A DNA stretch of 64,000 nt. Source: Diplodia intermedia. Its lineage: Eukaryota > Ascomycota > Dothideomycetes > Botryosphaeriales > Botryosphaeriaceae. Location of the stretch: NCBI GenBank assembly GCA_021495925.1, contig JAKEKT010000040.1, positions 124,001 to 188,000 on the forward strand. The letters are read 5' to 3'. Positions 55,962 to 64,000 of the stretch are shown one piece after another. The notes below the pieces were generated by a model that was not told the origin of the DNA, did no database searches, and worked only from the letters and a program-made list of their open reading frames with translations. The position numbers and the translations under genes were made by a program. The first letter of the stretch is position 1, and each line of letters opens with the position of its first letter.

Positions 55962-57754
55962 GTGGCACACCGCCTTCGTAGTCGCCTCTCCACCTTGCGT
56001 ACCACCAAGTCTTCAGCTTTCGCCCTTGCGAAGACCCATCTCACCCGCTGTGGCATGGCTGCCTTTGTGCGGTTTGTTCTCCTCTGTGCTGCTGGTGTCG
56101 AAACGGCTCAGCAGATAGCCGCTTGCCGCTGGACGCAAGGACACCTCGAGGCACGTGGCAAGAAGCTCTCGGAGCCACTTGAAATGAACAAGCAGCTGAA
56201 GGCCTCGGGCGACCTCGAACTCGTCACTGACGACCTCAACAACCTGATGTCGCCCGTCCCAAGGACGAGGCCATCCTCCGCTGGGCTAACAAGCTTGCTA
56301 CGGTGCCGGTCCCGACAAGAGCTGTGAAGAAGTGGGCTGGCATTGCCCGTTACGGAGCCCAAACAACAGCCGGTTGCATTCCCTGGAAAACCCCGACAAA
56401 TCGGTCATACGGCAGCAACTGCACTTTCAGAAGCCTGATACCACCTTTGTGCGTGGGACGCCGAACGGGACAAATGCCATTGAGATCAATTCTCAAGGCC
56501 GGTCAGCTTTTCAGAAAACCACAGGAAGATCTGGAAAGCATGGACCCATGGAGCAGCACTTGTTCGGGCGGAGATGAGCAGCAAAACGCGGTTCACTATG
56601 CGAACGGATCCTTACCGGTGGGGTGTCGGTTCGAGGTGCCAGACGGCAAGGAGTCAGACAACTCATTCGCAACCTCCATGCGCAACATGTATCGTGTGAA
56701 TCTAGACACGGGCAGACCAGCACAGACATACAACCCGAGGTTCTGCTCTCCACATGCTAGAAGACCACGCTTCGCCTGCAGAAGCGCCTCTTCTAGCCCT
56801 TCTCTGCGCGCTAGCTTCCCCAGGCGCAATGCAGCATCAGATTGGCTTTTTGAGCTCCATGGCCCCGAGAAGGCCATCTCCATCTTCGTCGATGGGGTGC
56901 TTCCTCCGACCGCCGCGCGCATGTCAAGCATTTACGAAGAGCACAAAGACGGAGATGGCTTCCCAGCAGCTTGCGTCATAGCAACGAGTCCCCTTTCGAC
57001 CCTACCACCACGGTCTGGCAGTACTACGCCCTCTCTGACCAAGGACCACTTTGATACTTCGACCATCGCTACTCGGAAGCCGAAACCAAATCGTTGGAGG
57101 AGGTAATGAGTATGCCCCGGACGGTGCCGTTGCCAGGAAGTACCCTGAGCTCTACGCCGAGCAAGTCGCTCTCTTGGAGGCCCATGACAGTTTCGATGAG
57201 TACCGTGACGGCCTCATGGCCGGAGTCAGCCGGGGCAGGCGGGAGCTGCTGAACCTCTACCGCGTGCGTTCGATGACTGCTCAATTCGCGTCGCGTCTGG
57301 GCCGCGGCGGCGTCTACAACACCGCCGAACTGGACGCATTCACGCATGACCCCCTCGTGGATGCCGACATGCAGCGCGTGATGGAAGGCGTTCGTGGCAT
57401 GAGGAAGAAGCTCAAGATCTTGGCCATTCGCCGCCGCTGTCTGAAGACGTTGATATCATCCTACCGGATTTTTGGACGCCATAATCTGTGTCTTCTTCCT
57501 GGCCCGCGTGGCCTGTCTCCGGTAGAGGCCTCGAGCACCTTCTCATCTCGATGATTCGCAAGAATCCAGAAGGGATCGCCGACATGTTTGCTGGCGTCGG
57601 AGATGATAGGCAGTCTTTCGAGGAGGCTGTTGCAGCGACCAGGTTCAGGGCTTTGACGTCGACAGAGGTTCTGGAACAGTTCAACGAGCTGTGGCACGGA
57701 ACCATCGTCATGCACGGCACCCATCAGGTCCCCGCTCCGAATGCAGCCTTCTAA
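55962..57754 (+). pseudogene. Large decayed gene of unknown family
   Basis: A + strand gene can be followed across at least four frames. First is GKKLSEPLEMNKQLKASGDLE, then LVTDDLNNLMSP (to about 56255). After a shift comes ILRWANKLATVPVPTRAVKKW. Later blocks are DWLFELHGPEKAISIFVDG with SSIYEEHKDGDGF (56840-56960), then SPFDPTTTVWQYYALSDQGPL, an in-frame TGA, and YFDHRYSEAETKSLEE. After another shift comes EYAPDGAVARKYPELYAEQV...RVRSMTAQFASRLGRGGVYN...DPLVDADMQRVMEGVRG, then ISMIRKNPEGIADMFAGVGD and LEQFNELWHGTIVMHG, to a stop at 57752-57754. The original protein was perhaps 550-600 aa, helical and acidic. I do not recognise it. Confidence 0.5.
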
Positions 57755-58001
57755 AATCTCGTCTCCTCGCGAAGTCCATAGAGTGACCAGTCGGAGGAGC
57801 TGAGGTCCTTTCTCGAGAGGGTCTGGGCTACCAGTCGCTTACAGCCGAATGCTTGAAGCCGGGTACTGGCATTGGTGGAAGAATTGAATGGCTGGAATGT
57901 TGACTGAGGGCCCGAAGATATTGGGCGTTCATTGGCGGCTTGGTGTTGACCAGGATTTGGGAAATGTGCGATCACCGGCTCCTCGCTTCAACATCATCAC
58001 A

Positions 58002-58090
58002 ATGGACAGCCGCGGTGGAAACAGGAGCCGGGCCTATCAACTTCATCTTCAAGCTCCTACAGACGCGCGCGACCGTTCGGATTCCAGTGA
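58002..58090 (+). pseudogene. SmE-like Sm-protein N-terminal fragment
   Basis: An ATG at 58002 reads MDSRGGNRSR; one frame over, the next bases read GPINFIFKLLQTRATVRI and then lose homology. PINFIFKLLQxR(A/S)xVxI is the signature start of the Sm1 motif of SmE, a core protein of spliceosomal snRNPs. The following WLYEQ...RIEGxIxGFDEFMN is absent. One frameshift and a truncation make this a dead fragment; an intact SmE gene must exist elsewhere. Confidence 0.55.
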
Positions 58091-60077
58091 ACACTCGTTG
58101 GCGCGGAATAAAAGAAGAAAAAGCGCCGTATCCACCTGGGGGCTAGGGCCCGCCGGCCACGCCCGACACCAGCCATCCTGGCTGCCCTCTGCAAAACAGC
58201 GGTTCCGGTGGTTGCTGCAGCAGCCGCGTGCTCGGTGTTGCGATTCGTACGGATCACTAGCTCACTCATTTCGGCGAAACTCGTTTTCTCACCGCCTGCT
58301 TTCTTTATAAAAGCAGAGCTTCTCCTTTATCTTCCTTTCTTCTTTATCAAAGACTTCTTGTAAATAAAACGTAGCTGAATGTCAGTTCACCATCGTTTCG
58401 CAACATTCGGCGGTGCCGCCCGTCTCGCTGAGGGAGAAGGTCTGCAAGAGCCACTTACTTGCCGGACATCTGAGCAAATGCCGTCGCCATCGGTACAGCA
58501 TGCAGGGTCGTGGGAATTCCTTCTTGGGGGAGCAATTCACCTTTACAGAGCTACTTGGAGAGCCAGGTAACCTAGCCCCCTTCAAACCCATCCCTGTCAA
58601 TAGAGCGTCTCGTCTCATCCCCAGCTCAGGTGGCCAGGAGCCTACATTGCCCCAGCTGCGTGCATGTGCGCTGGGCCATCGACGGCGGGCGTCTTTTACC
58701 GGCGGTGAGTAGCCACTGCCCGCGGGGCAGGGCGAGACCCCACCCCCCGAACCTACCAAGATTCAGCCGTTCAAGAACAGCTTGGAAAAACGCCACAAGA
58801 AGCAAGTGGATCTTGCAGGTCGCCGCCAAAGTGCCGAGTCGGCGCGATCCAGAAGCTCTACATTTCGGGATCCCCCCACCTCGATCGCACAGGATGCCTC
58901 CAGACATGCCGTTCGCAGCCAGGGACTCCTCCATTGACCCACCACTCCGCCAACCCAGGATTCCCCACGAGGCCGGGCTTGAGGAGCGTCGTGGAAGTGC
59001 GAAGTCGACGCGATCAGGTCCGGGGGCTCTCGAGCCATCGGTCACTGGGCTGCGGCCCGCCCGCTCAAGGTCATCGGCATCCCGGGCTTTGCGGACGGGG
59101 AGGCCTCATTCCTTAATCCTTCGCGTCTTGATTTGCACACGACGCACCAGCTAGACCGACGCGCTGATACCGGCCGGGGGAGGATGGGTGTTCGTTGCGC
59201 CGCACTGCGCCTGGATAACCACAGGCACCGTCAAGGCTGACATTAAGTAACGTCTGACGAGCACTTGCGCCGATCGAGCGCAGCAGCCGCCGCCGCCGCC
59301 AATGAGTCGCGACAACAACGATCGTGGGCCAGATCTCGGCCGAAAAACCTTGTCCGGATCAAGCACCAAGCCACTGCCGCTGTCAAAGATCAAGCCTCCT
59401 CCGTCATCGCGAACGAGGACTCCAAGCTCCTCTACGACGCTCAAGACGCGTCGAGGACCCGGACCTGCTCCGTCGGTGACGCTGATCAGGAGATGTACGC
59501 AACGGACGAGGGGGAGGGGCCGAAGATTATCACAATGCATAAACGCGTCATCAATAAAGAGTCTGGCATCAAGGAGGAGCCGGATGTCGAGGGGCAGGAG
59601 CTTCCGAGCGAAGAGCCTGCGCAGCAACAGCCCTGCGCGCAAGCTCAACAACTGCGAGAATCGCCGAAGGGACGACGCAACTCGCGATGGACGACGATGG
59701 CGGCGAACGAAGTCCTTCTCTCAGCACACTGCGAACTCGTCGGTCTTGGAGAGAAAAGACCTCGCCTGATGGGGCCGCCAAATACTAGACGCACGCAATG
59801 TTGGGATTTAGGGGTGGTAGTGTGTCCGACCTGATGAAACCCAGGGTCCACCACGATACACAAGGCGGTGACGGTAGGGGAAAAGATACAGTCGTATTTT
59901 TCTTGTCTGGGATGACGGGCATTTGCTTGCTTCGAAATGGGCTTTACCGGCATCCAAAAGGTTCCAGCAGAACGGTGCTGCTGCGCTTCTGGGGGCTAGG
60001 CAGGCAGGCGTTATCGGCCTTCTCTTCACAACTTGGATAGACTGAAGCAGCGAGCGGGATCTGCACGAAACGGTCAC
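58091..60077. other. Decayed region with unresolved open frames
   Basis: About 2 kb. The best candidate is at about 59302-59834, where two overlapping + frames alternate. One opens MSRDNNDRGPDLGRKTLSGS. The other is acidic and protein-like (SSVIANEDSKLLYDAQDASR, then GIKEEPDVEGQELPSEEPAQ). Another block at about 58760-58860 reads IQPFKNSLEKRHKKQVDLAG. No family or splice path could be assigned. Confidence 0.4.
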
Positions 60078-60341
60078 GATCGTGTCGACCCCTCATCTAT
60101 CGATCCATACATCATCGAGAAACGCGCGGAAGGGCTCAAGCACTACCGGCGAGCCTTTTGCAATCACCCCTCCCATCATCGCTGTCGACGACGAGCATGA
60201 CCCAAGCAGTGGTGGGCACATGAGCTGGACGAAACCATAATCCGCGACTTCCGGGCAGGCAAGTCGGGCAACACCTAGCCAGACCACTCCGTCGTCACCT
60301 ATCCCGTGTCGGGGGGAAAGATGTTTTGTCGTGTTGGATAA
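60078..60341 (+). pseudogene. Coding fragment with two in-frame stops, unknown family
   Basis: One frame reads DRVDPSSIDPYIIEKRAEGL, KHYRRAFCNHPSHHRCRRRA, then TGA, PKQWWAHELDETIIRDFRAG, KSGNT, then TAG, PDHSVVTYPVSGGKMFCRVG and TAA at 60339. The residue composition across both stops is that of a real protein, so I read it as a recently stopped coding fragment. Family not recognised. Confidence 0.45.
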
Positions 60342-61144
60342 GGAGGAGGAGGAGAGTTCGACGATATATCGAGGGAAAGTCGGGTGATGGGGCGAACAGA
60401 CGAAGAAGCCCGCCCGGCTTGAGGGCCGGCCGGGGCGCTGCCTTTTCTAGGCTCGAATATAGCAGTTATCATCTTTGTTTTATGGAACATGCTCCTTTTG
60501 CGTGGCCTAGGACCAATAAAGCTATGTTGTCTAGCACTGATTCTAGGGAACGAGAGTGATAAAACAAAGGATGCCGCCACACAGGTTTTGCGCGTCCCTT
60601 AGGCTGCGTTCCCGAGTAATGATGTAGGCGATAATGCGAACGTCTACTTCCGTTTTCGTACCCATAGTCATGTGTAAATCCACATCCATGAACGCCCGTA
60701 ACCAAGGAACCCCTGCGTTCCAATACAGTTCCTCAATGAACGATCAAGTACACCGCCTGTTATATGGCGTAACAGCTTGACCAACCTATAAGCCGTTCAC
60801 GCCATGAGCCAAGCGCCGAATCTGCCCGCGATCCATACGCCGCTACTGCCGGCAAAAAAAAGAAAAGAAGAAAAGAAGAAAAGAACCCTTTGCGATGCAA
60901 TTGATATTGATGCCGCCACGATGGAAATAGGAGGAGGAGGAGGAAGAAGAAGAACAAAAAGAAGGAGGAGAAGAAGAGGAAGAAGAAGAAAAAGAAGAAG
61001 GAGAAGAAGAGGAAGAAGAAGAAAAAGGAGAGGAATAAGGAGAAGAAAAAGACCGAACCACAAAGCGAGACTCCTCCTCATTTAACACAGCAATCAGGCC
61101 AACCGCGCGAAGCTCTATCCTATCACGCCCGTACCCGGCGCGCA
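60342..61144. other. Right edge of the decayed region and 3' flank of the kinase
   Basis: 0.8 kb. It includes a GGAGGAGGAGGA run at about 60341 and a long purine tract (listed separately). No gene is supported. Confidence 0.45.
60855..61045. repeat. Purine-only microsatellite tract (GAA/GGA)
   Basis: Two purine tracts, 60855-60887 (AAAAGAAGAAAAGAAG units) and about 60928-61045 (GGA and AGA triplets, about 118 bp), almost without pyrimidines on the + strand. They lie 100-290 bp beyond the kinase stop codon, on the complementary strand a CTT/CCT tract. Such tracts can form triplex or R-loop structures. Confidence 0.85.
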
Positions 61145-64000
61145 TCATTGCCTCGCAAGCTGCCTCTTCAAAGTCTTCATCAACGCGCCAAAGTTGATCG
61201 GCTTCGTCATGAACACGTCGGCGCCCGCGTTCGTGGCTTCGAAACGTGCCGTCGCGCTGCCCAGGCCGGTGATGACGACAATCTCGACGCGATGACGGTC
61301 TTTGATGCCACCGTTGTTGCGGCCAGCACCACCACCACCACCGTGACCGCTGGAGGAGGACAGCAACAAGGGCGGTCGTGTTTTCTTCTTCGGGCCTTCC
61401 ACTATCGATGCGGATGGAGGAAACGGTGAGGGACCATCGCTCAGGGACGGCGGCGGGAGGGTGATGGACTCGTCGGCGCTTGCGGTTTCCTCGTCCGTAT
61501 AGCTGGTCTCGGTGTCCGGCGTGATTTTTCCGTCCGCGGGGGGAGGGGAGTTGGAGGGAGAGGGGGTGTGGCAAGGCGTGTGTCCGTATGCTTCTTCCAG
61601 CTCCGTTTCCTGCCCCGAAGAAGACTCTGTTCCTGCCGAAGACTCGGTCTCTGCCGAAGACTCGGTCGCCTCGGCCAAAGATGAACAGGACTCGGTCTCG
61701 AGGCCCTCCCTCACTGTATCCCCTGAATCGCTGCTCCTGGCCTTCCTGCTCAGCTGCGGGGCTTCCTCCGCCGCGTCACCACCATCGACATCGTTGTCTC
61801 CAGCCTTTCCAACTCCCGCTTGCATCATATCGTTCACCACCGCAATCCTGCTCTCCCATGCTCGGATCTCTTTCGTTGCCGTTACTCCATCCATGACTGG
61901 CATGCTCAAATCCATCAACACAGCTCCCCACCGTCCCGGGTCCTGTTTGAAAAGGTTGAGTGCCTCCAGCCCATTCGCAGCCGACGTGTGGCGCGCAAAC
62001 CCGGATTTATTCAAAAAGGCCGAAAGCAGGCGGATGTTAAGCGGGTTGTCGTCAACAATGAGGATATCTTTGCCGGCGCGGGTGGACAAAGTGCCAAGGT
62101 GGGGCTCTTCTTCTTTCGGCGGGCGCTCGTGGCGATCGGGTCGAGGGCGATGCGGGAGCTTGTGTTGCAATGGGAAGGTCTGTGCTCTTTCGAGTCTGCT
62201 TGACGTATTTTCTACTGCGCTGTCGGAGGGCTCAGACGTGGGTGGAGAATCGAGTTCTGGTATTTTGTCCTCCGCTGGCGCAGTCGCGGGGCCTTCAGGG
62301 CTGTCCAAGTCTCTCTCAGGAGATTGTTGAAGGTAAGACAGCGCGCGAATAGGTGCACCATACGGCACTTGGTGAGCCCGCGGTGGGGCTATAAGGTCCG
62401 GTCGAACGGGAGCTTCTGAATGCGAGTTAAGAAGGGACAAATACCGCTGAAGAATCCTGGCGAGTTTGGAAGGACCGCAACTAGTCAAGTGTGAGATTAG
62501 CGCAGATTGTATCTCGGAATCGATCGCTTACGGCTGTGTGACTACGTCAATCCACCCGCTTGTGACTCTTGAATCCGCTCTCAATGTTGCAGCCTCCATA
62601 CCGTCCATGGCCACCACGATCGAGACGCCTTGCCGAGCTCGGTTTCTGAACATGGAGTTGAAACTGGGCCCGGGATACATTACCAGTTGGCTGCCGTCCG
62701 TGTTCACGTCATCCAGAGCCGTTACTTTGATCCCAAACCATGTTTGCAGGGTATCGGTAAGTGATGCATGAAACTGGACCTCGGCATCGCACGAGAGCCT
62801 TTGTGTTTCGTCATCTTTGGGGATGATGGTTCTCGCGACAGCAATGTTCATGTCCTTTGTTTGAGCTGCGACAGCCAGTGCGAAGTCGTCGACAGTTTCT
62901 TCACATTTGTAAAGAACCATGTGGATCTTGACGACGGTTCCGGTACCGACCTTGGTCTGCACCGATATGTCTCCACCGACGCTGCGCACAAGACGCTGCA
63001 CGATGCTCATGCCGAGGCCAGTACCGCTTGAGAAGGAATTCTCCTGGGAAAAGGCTTCGAACAGTCCGTCTTGGAGAAATCTCAATGTCATGCCACATCC
63101 AGAGTCCGCAACGGTCAAGGTGATTCGGCTTTGACTGTCATTGACATCGGTGGCCGACAGCGATACTCGCACAAACCCAGCGTCGGTAAATCTTAGTGCA
63201 TTACCGAAGACGTTCATGAGAATGCGCCGCCAAACTCCAGGCTGTACTGCATAGGTCCAGCAAGGACCAACTGGGAGGTCGAGGATCACGCGTACGGCTT
63301 TTCGGGAAGTTGGTGGTACTGGCGATGGCGATACCGGACTGGTGTATTCCGGAAAGAAAGGGTCTTCCTCAGTCGTGGATGGAGGTGATCCAACGTTGTA
63401 CGACTGTCCGGAAAATACGGCTTCAACGGTCTCCTCTGTAAGACGGCGAATGTTGGTTGGAGGCTCGGTGCTCAACAGGGGGAGAGAAGCTCGCGTGGAC
63501 CTCAAGCATCCGGGCAACGTAGGTCTTGCGGATGGGCCCGTGTACTCGTTTATTCTCGAGTACTCCAGCACGTTTTGGACCGTATCGAGAAGCGTTCGCC
63601 CGCACATGGAAATCGAGTTGACGATACTAGTCTGGAACGCATCTAGGCGCATTTCCAGCAGATACTCGACACCGCCAAGGATACCGTGGAGCGGAGAGCG
63701 AAGCTCGTGGGACATTGATTCGATGAACGACGCCTTGGCTCGGTTTACGACAACGGTGTCTAGCCGGCCCAGCTCGGTCATGATGCTGTTACCGAACGCA
63801 CGGAGATAGAGTAGATCGGATCCGTGAGACAGCTGCCGGTTTGGGTCCGAGGTCCAGCAAAGACATCCGGCAAACCATCGCTGGCGTTCGTGGTCCCACA
63901 ACGGCATGATAGCGGCACTTCGAGCGTTAGAGGCGATGTCCACGATAGCCTCCACTGCCGTACTACGCCGTAGCCGGCCCCTGCGGGTGTGCTTCATGGG
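61145..64000 (-). CDS. Hybrid histidine kinase (GAF-HisKA-HATPase-REC), 5' end outside the window
   Basis: complement(join(61145..62480,62532..>64000)), at least 933 aa. The visible N-terminus is the end of a GAF-like sensor (PLWDHERQRWFAGCLCWTSD). HisKA follows with the phosphoacceptor His in SHELRSPLHGILGG. The ATPase domain shows N-box NALRFTD, G1 DSGCGM and G2 GTGLGMSIV. After a linker, the receiver begins DILIVDDNPLNIRLL, has the phospho-Asp in LMDLSMPVMDG, and ends VEIVVITGLG...AGADVFMTKPINF with the conserved Lys. Between the fourth strand and the phospho-Asp half lies an insertion of about 175 Ser/Glu/Gly-rich residues. The intron (GTAAGC...ACTAG) keeps frame in phase 2. It is a cytosolic phosphorelay sensor; no transmembrane helix is seen. 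The ATG at 63997 is probably internal, since the frame stays open to the edge. Confidence 0.9.

Noticed and set aside
44026..60800. Explaining the decay simply as assembly error
   Set aside because: Single-base errors could explain some frameshifts, but not the missing halves of SEC9 and SmE or the many local duplications; raw reads are needed to settle individual lesions.
60797..61081. Leu/Phe-rich minus-strand frame over the purine tract
   Set aside because: Low-complexity translation of a microsatellite, not a membrane protein.

Overview
The window is nuclear DNA of a filamentous ascomycete (Pezizomycotina, most likely a Dothideomycete; the class is my inference). The evidence is short GT-AG introns with CTAAC or CTGAC branch sites, an actin gene with five introns crowded into its first 42 codons plus one late intron, and several fungus-restricted families (FES1, CYC2, AIM32, DUF3433, an AA9 LPMO and a sedolisin). 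Splice structures are my own reading; each joined CDS given here keeps frame to its stop.

Layout. 1-5.3 kb is core housekeeping: the 5' exon of an ECM16/DHR1-like helicase, the proteasome chaperone PAC3, the Hsp70 exchange factor FES1 and actin. 7.5-11.8 kb holds a divergent pair, a coiled-coil protein and an HSPA12-like Hsp70. 12.5-18.9 kb has an MFS (DHA2-like) exporter, the mitochondrial redox proteins CYC2 and AIM32, and an SDR-like protein that has lost its catalytic signature. 19.7-20.9 kb is a decayed heme-haloperoxidase. 22.1-22.9 kb is a secreted AA9 LPMO, followed by 3.7 kb without a gene. 26.7-31.3 kb is a large DUF3433 membrane protein. 34.1-38.1 kb carries RidA, an HSL-type alpha/beta hydrolase and an SMP-30-like lactonase. 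41.3-43.3 kb is a secreted sedolisin-type tripeptidyl peptidase.

From about 44 to 60.8 kb the sequence changes character. There are no intact recognisable genes. Instead there are broken pieces on both strands: a CCHC zinc-knuckle piece, the C-terminal SNARE helix of a SEC9-like protein with its intron, the N-terminus of an SmE-like Sm protein, and several coding-like blocks crossed by stops and frameshifts. Mixed among them are independent short duplications (146-bp, 88-bp, 71-bp, 18-bp and others) and two perfect inverted repeats. I read this as an accessory stretch of duplicated and decaying gene fragments. The window ends at 61.1-64 kb with the 3' part of a GAF-type hybrid histidine kinase whose receiver domain carries a long low-complexity insertion.

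Functionally, the LPMO, the sedolisin, the lactonase-like protein and the hydrolase fit a saprotroph or plant-associated fungus. No secondary-metabolite cluster, CRISPR array, rRNA gene or confident tRNA gene was seen, and I recognise no intact transposon.
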